Origin: Grammothele lineata
Lineage: Eukaryota > Basidiomycota > Agaricomycetes > Polyporales > Polyporaceae
Assembly: GCA_002150815.3 (NCBI GenBank)
Contig: NDFF03000382.1
Span: 186,001-250,000 of the forward strand
DNA: 64,000 bases
Direction of reading: 5' to 3'
Shown: positions 58,127 through 64,000 of the stretch, one piece after another
Numbering within the stretch: position 1 is the stretch's first letter
Layout: the number at the start of each line of letters is the position of its first letter
Program-made: the position numbers and the translations under genes
The notes under the pieces: generated by a model
Database searches by the model: none
Seen by the model: only the letters and a program-made list of their open reading frames with translations
What the model was told of the DNA's origin: nothing

Positions 58127-58733
58127 GCTTCCTCTTGGAGGGAGCGCACCGACTCGGCCTTACCGGTGGGAGGTGGACGTCGAACAATGCCACTCGTGGT
58201 TAATCTCCGCCCGCGCTCCGTCCTCCGCGCTTCGATATCTGTGTGCCTCGTAACGCCGCGGTCTTGTGGCCCACGTCTTCTTGCTTCTGTTCTGTTTACG
58301 ACTTCTGCTCACGGACTCGCTGAGTAGAGATAACGACTTTTTGCTGCCTTGTTTGTCGCACTACCACACACCATACCACCGCATACCACACGCGCCGGCG
58401 ACCGCCATCATGCCCTCTCGTACACGTCCTTCTTTGCTATCTATACTAATACGCGAGTACGTTCTCTGCATTGCTTTCGTTTACGGTAATACAATATTAG
58501 CGGCTATCACCTCAGATGCTTATTCCTGCCTATATTGTCTATTAGTTTCACTTCATGTCCATAATGCGGTGCATTGAACATCCACGAGTACAATCCATTT
58601 GATTAGAATGTTTGAGCGTTGTCTAGATCCGTTTGGAATACTCAATACGCGAAACGCCATTGCGCTGTCATCGTTACTCATACATCGTTCACATTACACT
58701 ACATCTGTACAGTTTCATAGTCCGAACCGGTGC

Positions 58734-59090
58734 TCAGTTCTCAAGGTCGTCGAGGACCTTCTGCGAGTGCTGTTTGGCCTCCTCGCTGTTGTTGGGGTTC
58801 GAGATGGCAGCCTGACGACGGCAGCATTAGCGAAAGCCCGAGCGCATAGATCGCGTTCATGACTGGGCCTACCTTGTGGCCGCGCTCAACCTGGCCGGCA
58901 TGGGCTTCGGCGCTATCAACCTCGCCGCGCTCGTTCATGTCCTCGAGACGCTGGCGGGCGGACTCGCGAGCCTCCTCGGAGTTGTTGGGGTTGCTGATGG
59001 CGCCCTCTGCAACCCAACGTAAGAGAGAGAACGTGCGTAGGACAAGTGACACTCACTGAGGCCGCGCGCAACGTTTCCGGGGTTGGCCAT
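58734..59090 (-). CDS. con-6: CON-6 family protein, copy 1
   Basis: Homologue of Neurospora conidiation-specific protein 6, a small hydrophilic protein that accumulates in spores. Exons 59057-59090, 58873-59006 and 58734-58811 give 81 residues. It starts MANPGNVARGLK and contains two copies of the family repeat: GAISNPNNSEEARESARQRL and AAISNPNNSEEAKQHSQKVL. The second exon ends in GHK before the second repeat, so each repeat starts an exon. A TATA box lies about 102 bases upstream of the ATG, fitting a strongly regulated gene. A second copy is 4.4 kb away on the other strand. The molecular role of the family is not known. Confidence 0.92.
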
Positions 59091-59191
59091 TGTGTCGAAG
59101 TGTGGGAGAAGAGTGGTAAAGTTGGAAAAGATGTGGTGGGTGGTTGTAGGAGAAGTGTCGTGGTCTGCCGTTCGATGCAAGAAAGGCCCCC

Positions 59192-59199
59192 CTTATATA
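59192..59199 (-). promoter_or_regulatory. TATA box of CON-6 copy 1
   Basis: TATATAAG on the minus strand, 102 bases upstream of the start codon, followed by a run of G. Position and match are good. Confidence 0.6.
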
Positions 59200-59721
59200 C
59201 TGAGCAGCTAGGTCTATGATGACCTCACTGTGCATCCCTGGGGGGCACGCATCGAGTCTGTCCGCCGAAGAGGTTGCGGGCACAGGCAGACGAGGGCTGC
59301 CCTAGGGGCAGAACGCGTGACGTCATAGAATATGAGCTGGCGGTTAGTGACGTGGGGTGACGCGCGCTGATCTTTCCCGAGCGATCTTCCCGCGCATTGT
59401 GATGTAACGGTGGCTGCTGGGAGTTCTGGCCGGCCGGGATTTGGGACTTAGGCAGATTTTGGCTAGCTTAGGCTTCGACGGTGCACTCCGCAGCTGCATC
59501 CTGCACATGCCATTGACAGGGACGTCTGCGGCTGTGTCGACGAGGTCTCGATCTCAACGTCCGTTCTCCGGATGAGCCTGATCCGTCGGCCACACTGTCG
59601 CGGACATACTCTTTTGGGACTCTACGTTCCTGGAGGTATCTCTCCTTTCAAGCTGGCGCACATAGGAGCAGAATAAACTCATCGAAGGTGGCGTGTTTAG
59701 TCTGCTTCAAGCCGTGACGCT

Positions 59722-60063
59722 ATGCGACGTGTCTCCATATTCCTTTGCCTGACGCGTACACATTCTTGCCTTGCAGGTTTAGCTCTTCAACTGACCTCCA
59801 TAGCTGAACCTGCCGCCAATGAAAGTGCGGGTACCATCACTCGGTCAAACAGGGACTCAGGTACGTACAAGGAGCTTCGCCGTCAGATCAACCAAGCTTG
59901 TGTGGTAGACGTCTTCATTTCTGCCATCCCCTGTACTTACTGTCTTACTAACATTCTTGTAACGCGGATACGGTTCACACCCGCCTCTTCCGTCTGGGAC
60001 TCGCCACAGCCGCTGTCGAGCTGTGCGGACGAAGAGGGGGTAGCCCCGAAAATCACAGACTGA
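59722..60063 (+). CDS. Possible small secreted protein (tentative)
   Basis: An ATG-started frame of 113 codons with a hydrophobic N-terminus (RRVSIFLCLTRTHSCLAG) that could act as a signal peptide. Two inner stretches, 48 and 51 bases long, start GTACGT and GTAACG and end in TAG and CAG. They have the usual intron size here; removing them keeps the frame and gives about 80 residues with several cysteines (AIPCTYCLTNIL). Nothing matches a known family. It may be chance. Confidence 0.2.
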   Translation: MRRVSIFLCLTRTHSCLAGLALQLTSIAEPAANESAGTITRSNRDSGTYKELRRQINQACVVDVFISAIPCTYCLTNILVTRIRFTPASSVWDSPQPLSSCADEEGVAPKITD

Positions 60064-61550
60064 GCGACCGCCGGTGCGCACTTGAACCCGACGAAGCCAA
60101 CTGCAAGGTCTCAGCAGAATATCAGCTGCCTTCTGGCAGGTTAGTGTCCGGCAGGCTACTTTTGGAAATTGGGAAGCCTCGGTGTCGAAGACAGTCTATG
60201 GGCGCCAATTCTATCTTCGCTTGAACTGCTACCACAACCTCCTGAAAGACCATAGTCAATCTTGCCTATAGGTAGATTCGCCGTAGAGTCACAACGGGAC
60301 AGTTACGTGGACGCTTTTTGTTTCGCCCAAAGGAAACAACCAAATCCACGACTGTCTTGACCCGACTTTCTACAAGAGCCCCACTGTATTGCCTTATTCG
60401 TACTGCCAGTGGCACTCCGTGTTCGAGGACTAGCAACCCCAGCATCTGCACAACGCTTCGATGTTAAAGCCTGCAGGTACGAGGCCCACATTCGATCCAC
60501 CAAACTCTCGTTAGACATATCTATTCCCAGGCTGTGTGCACAATCCGACGACCACGTACGAGTTGTAATGCTAGACGTTACATGCTGTTCACACGTGTCT
60601 GTGGCGTCGTCAACTTCCCAGACGGTCGTTCTGGCTGGCAACGCGCTATCGGCGGGGAGGAGGAGGGTGACTCCGGGAGCGGGTCTATTACGAGGGCCTA
60701 GAGTCGCTGATGGTGGCTTCTTGCTAGCCTCAAGACTGCCGACGGCCCCCCTGTGGCCCTCGCCTCTACCATACATGTACCCTCATCCACGTACTCAAGC
60801 AGTGCGGTGGTCCAGATTGTCCCGCCTCTCGAACCGCCTCCCCCCGGAAGAATGGCTTGTCGCTGACGACCCTGGCCATCGATGGTTTGCATGTCGGTTG
60901 CGCTTGGCAACACGTTATGAAGATTGCATCCCATGACTCACGGCGTCGGGCGCGCGGAGGATGTCATATTTTGACGTTCTTCGTGGTGGCAAGCGGCCGG
61001 TCTGCCGTGGGGATCTGTCAATTTAATGTCGTCAGCCACCGTTCGCATTGCTCCATCCGTCCAACACGTCCACAATGCGGAAGGGAGGTGATCCTCCGAG
61101 TTGTGGCGATGATGTTGTGGTCCGCAAGGCGAGTTTTCTGCACGCGTTTCTCGACCCGCTGAGTGCCCTTCGATGATTGCAGCCAAGGGAAAGCACCCGA
61201 ACGGGCAGTGCCGCACAAGGGAGCGGTCGGCGCGCTAACGCGTTGGGGCAGGCGCGGAAGAGGATGAACGCATAGGCGTCTTTACCGGCGCCCCGGGGTG
61301 TCCAACTGTCAAGGATGCCATATCAGTGCTATATCCGACGACCTAGGAACGTCTCTCTGCGTCCCGTCGATCACAACAAACCCTGCTATGGCCTTATTCC
61401 TCCCTCCTTCCCGCCTCCCCGCCTTGGGGTGGCTGTGGGCTGTGGGATCCGCTGCCTCCCATTCCGGCGTACAAGGCTGCTCGCCAAGCCGCCCAAACCG
61501 CCCAGCGGTCCGATCGCAACCTGGCCCGTGTACCGCTTAGACCGCCCCGT

Positions 61551-61557
61551 TATATAT
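61551..61557 (+). promoter_or_regulatory. TATA-like element upstream of the MARVEL-like gene
   Basis: TATATAT, 165 bases before the start codon. Plausible but not certain. Confidence 0.4.
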
Positions 61558-61715
61558 TTCAGCCCCTGTCTCGCGCGGTCGTCCTGGGTCGTCCTCGTCC
61601 TTATAGGTTTGTGCCTTCCAGCTTTCCCGAACGCCATCCCCTGGCTGACGTTCCGATGTCAGGGTACCAATACACGGCAGTAGCCCCCACCTCCACTCAC
61701 GCCCTTTCCTCCAAG

Positions 61716-62639
61716 ATGCAACTCGTATCAATGTTCCGTATCGCGACACTCGGTATGGCTACACCTGTTTGCCTGTTTCGAGCTACCACTCATCGCGGTT
61801 CGATGATATAGCCTGGGTGATTCTCTGCTCTCTGGTCCTCCTCGGTGTCGGTGCCCACGCCCTGTCGGTGGCGAGCGACCTTAATGGCCTGCCCTCCGTG
61901 GCGTGGGCTGGCCTCGCTGTGGCGACCGCCGTCCTCGCCCTCGTCTCGCTTCCTGCGATGTACGTCCATCGACTGCATTCTTCTTTCGCGCCCATCCACC
62001 TAGCTGACCGCACTATCTCCGTCCACCAGGCTGGTCGTCGACCTTCTGAGGACGGGCGCGTTCACTTCCATGATCGTTGTAGAGATGTCGTGGCTTGGTG
62101 CGACTTCTTCCTTGGGTCCTACTTCCCACCTGGATAATCACTTACCGACTCCGTCCTTCCAGGCTTCCTTGGTGTCCTCTTCCTCGCCACGGGCGGGGCC
62201 GCAGCAGCCAACGCTGCCGACGGCTGGGTCCAGTGCAGCGCCTGGTTTCCCGCCTCCGCACGGACCGTTTGCAACGAGACCTCCGCCGGCGCCGCCTTCG
62301 GTTTCCTCGGCTGGCTCCCGCGTACGTGCCGTCTTCCCACCTCCACTCTTCTCGCCCCTGCCCGATCGCGCCGCTCGCTCACGCCCTGTCTTCCCAGTCT
62401 GGGGGTACACCATCCTTCTGCTTGTGTTCCTCATCATCCGCGCCCAACGCGGCGAGTACATCTGGCAGCGGTCTGTGCGCGAGGCGGGTCTCGGGTTCGG
62501 CCCGTCGACCGCGGGCCCGAATGCGACGCTCGCGCCGGGCGAGAACAAGTCCGCGTTTGCGCCGCAGATGGGTTCGATGCAGTATCCGCCCTCGGCGGGC
62601 GTCACCCCTCAGCCGACGGGACAGTACCCCCAGGTCTGA
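61716..62639 (+). CDS. MARVEL-like four-span membrane protein
   Basis: Integral membrane protein with four predicted helices. Exons 61716-61752, 61812-61959, 62030-62097, 62163-62321 and 62398-62639 give 217 residues. Helices: WVILCSLVLLGVGAHALSVA, then AGLAVATAVLALVSLPAMLV, then SMIVVEMSWLGFLGVLFLAT, and LWGYTILLLVFLIIRA. The loop between helices three and four carries two cysteines (VQCSAWFP and TVCNETS), as is common in fungal MARVEL proteins. A C-terminal Pro/Gly/Gln-rich cytosolic tail follows. The family is linked to membrane apposition and cell-surface domains (for example the Nce102 relatives). No other domain is present. The start is the first ATG in frame before helix one. Confidence 0.78.
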
Positions 62640-63416
62640 TTGAACACGTCGCTCACTGACGTGCTGATCTCTTGTTGTAGGAGGCATTGTTGTCAGTTTA
62701 GTTTACGAACTCGCTTCGGGTCTCGCTTCGGGCTCTGCTTGTTGTAACTGTACATCCCGACTTTAACTAATCAAATGGGTTGTGGGTCCAACGTGATGAT
62801 TCAATTGCTAGTTGAAATGTGCGCGGGACTGTACTTCGACGCAACAGCGGTCTGGATTTTGGGTCTGAACGGGGTTCACCGTAATGATACAAAATATGAC
62901 GTCTAATAGACCGATCGTCATTGCTACGATCCGCGCTCGGTCGACGGCGGTGCTACGCGATCCTCCTCTTCAGCGTCATGAGTGGGATTAGTCTTGCCAA
63001 TACAGACGGACCACGCTAGAACAAGGAGCTTCGGGGCGGTTTGGGGTACACGAACTACTCGTTTCTACACAGCTGATGACGCCGCCGTTCTCGGGTCTCC
63101 ACTGTGGACTCGGGTAGTAGAGAGTTCACGACTGCATTTCATCCTTGGCCCGTCCCAACGAACCTTAGCCGCTGGGGGAATTCACGGGTGAGCAAGATTA
63201 TGACGCAAGCTTGACCTCAATTTTCAATGGTCGTTCGCGTGCGCTCATTTTCCTGCTCATCGCTGACGCAGATATTTGCGCCATGCGCACGGAGGTGGCC
63301 ACAACGCGATGGTATAAAACCACTCGAAGTCGGAGGAAGGCCAGCCATCACCCGGTCGCTCCAAGCATCCACCAGCCAACGAGCTCTTCACACACCTACT
63401 TCACTTGCTGTTCAAC
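62640..63416. other. Intergenic, 0.8 kb, promoter of CON-6 copy 2
   Basis: Contains the 3' end of the MARVEL-like gene and the TATA box at 63313. No gene seen. Confidence 0.5.
63313..63319 (+). promoter_or_regulatory. TATA box of CON-6 copy 2
   Basis: TATAAAA, 104 bases before the start codon, almost the same distance as in copy 1. Confidence 0.65.
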
Positions 63417-63849
63417 ATGTCCAACTCCGGAAACGTATGTGGTTCGCTGCGTCTTGCTCCTTAAACGCATGGCTTACCAGAACTTCCCTAGGTTACACGT
63501 GGCTTGAGTGAGTGTTCGTGCATGAGGACAGGTAAACCTTAGACTCGATTTCCTGACCCACATGCAGAGGCCGCCATCTCGAACCCGAACAACTCTGAGG
63601 AGGCCAAGGACCGCGCTGCGGACCGTCTCCGTGACATGGAACAGAGTGGAGAGGCTAGCTCGACCGAGGCCCATGAGGACAACGTGCGCATTGGACACAA
63701 GGTGCGTATGGTTGACTCGTCGAACGCATTGGCGCGGTTCTCTTGTGTTGACAACCTTGTACTTGCAGGCGGCGCTGAACAACCCAAATGTGTCCGAGGA
63801 GGCCAAGGAGCATTCGGCTCAGGTCCTGGAGGACCTGGACGCCGCCTGA
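63417..63849 (+). CDS. con-6: CON-6 family protein, copy 2
   Basis: Second CON-6 paralogue. Exons 63417-63434, 63492-63507, 63568-63701 and 63769-63849 give 82 residues. It starts MSNSGNVTRGLK and has two repeats, AAISNPNNSEEAKDRAADRL and AALNNPNVSEEAKEHSAQVL. The third exon is 134 bases, the same as exon 2 of copy 1, and the last intron sits at the same GHK position. One extra intron splits the N-terminal 34 coding bases into 18 and 16. Gene copies therefore share descent but differ by one intron gain or loss. Confidence 0.92.
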
Positions 63850-64000
63850 GTGAAGACGCGCGCATAGCCAGAGTGTCTGCGGTGGTACCCAATGTATAAT
63901 AATGACCTTTGCGTGGAACATACCTCTAATTTCTTGACACCGTTCGTGCGCGATTTGTAAAAATACAATATCCATACGATGGACCTGAAATTACCGACGA

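Larger units (their letters stand above)
59091..61715. other. Intergenic, 2.6 kb between CON-6 copy 1 and the MARVEL-like gene
   Basis: The first few hundred bases are the CON-6 promoter. A possible small secreted protein lies at 59722-60063 (listed separately with low confidence). The rest shows only unmatched frames. Confidence 0.45.

Noticed and set aside
1..64000. CRISPR arrays, rRNA genes and long terminal repeat retrotransposons
   Set aside because: None were seen; the sequence is eukaryotic nuclear DNA and the only clear mobile element is the one inside the RdRP pseudogene.

Overview
The window is nuclear DNA of a basidiomycete fungus, most likely an Agaricomycete and probably of the Polyporales; that placement is my inference. 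Genes are dense and on both strands. They are broken by many introns of about 47-70 bases with GTRNGT donors, short CTAAC-like branch regions and YAG acceptors. The proteins are typical fungal ones: a Cln-type G1 cyclin, CON-6, an ITC1-type ISWI partner and cellular RNA-dependent RNA polymerases. I rebuilt exon structures by hand; in the protein-coding models I trust, the exon lengths add up to a multiple of three.

Left part (1-19,000). A WDR5/Swd3 gene runs off the left edge and is divergent from eIF3 subunit k. Then come a steryl-ester/acid lipase, divergent from an AVT-type vacuolar amino-acid transporter. Next are an ITC1 homologue (WAC, DDT, WHIM/WSD), a 904-residue basidiomycete protein of unknown role, and a 13-exon Gfo/Idh/MocA oxidoreductase that contains 8-base and 6-base exons.

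Middle (19,000-45,000). Two gene-poor stretches of 3.3 and 5.4 kb flank a G1 cyclin. They are followed by a long low-complexity protein whose ordered motifs mark it as a 4E-T (eIF4E-transporter) homologue, and a small LYR-motif mitochondrial protein. Then come two tandem cellular RNA-dependent RNA polymerase genes. The first is intact. The second is a pseudogene, broken by two nonsense codons and by a 903-base inverted-repeat transposable element.

Right part (45,000-64,000). SmD2 and NOP7/Pescadillo are divergent with only 166 bases between start codons. A 149-residue protein with an LRAT-like H...NC pattern and a 70-residue unknown follow. Next are a large Sec7-PH ARF exchange factor and a 915-residue disordered protein. 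Last are a CON-6 gene, a four-span MARVEL-like membrane protein and a second CON-6 gene.

Functional threads: translation and mRNA fate (eIF3k, 4E-T-like), chromatin (WDR5, ITC1), RNA silencing (RdRP pair), splicing and ribosome assembly (SmD2, NOP7), and membrane traffic (Sec7-PH, AVT, MARVEL). The most interesting items are the RdRP pair with its inserted element, the fungal 4E-T homologue, the LRAT-like protein, the micro-exons and the repeated use of GC-AG introns.
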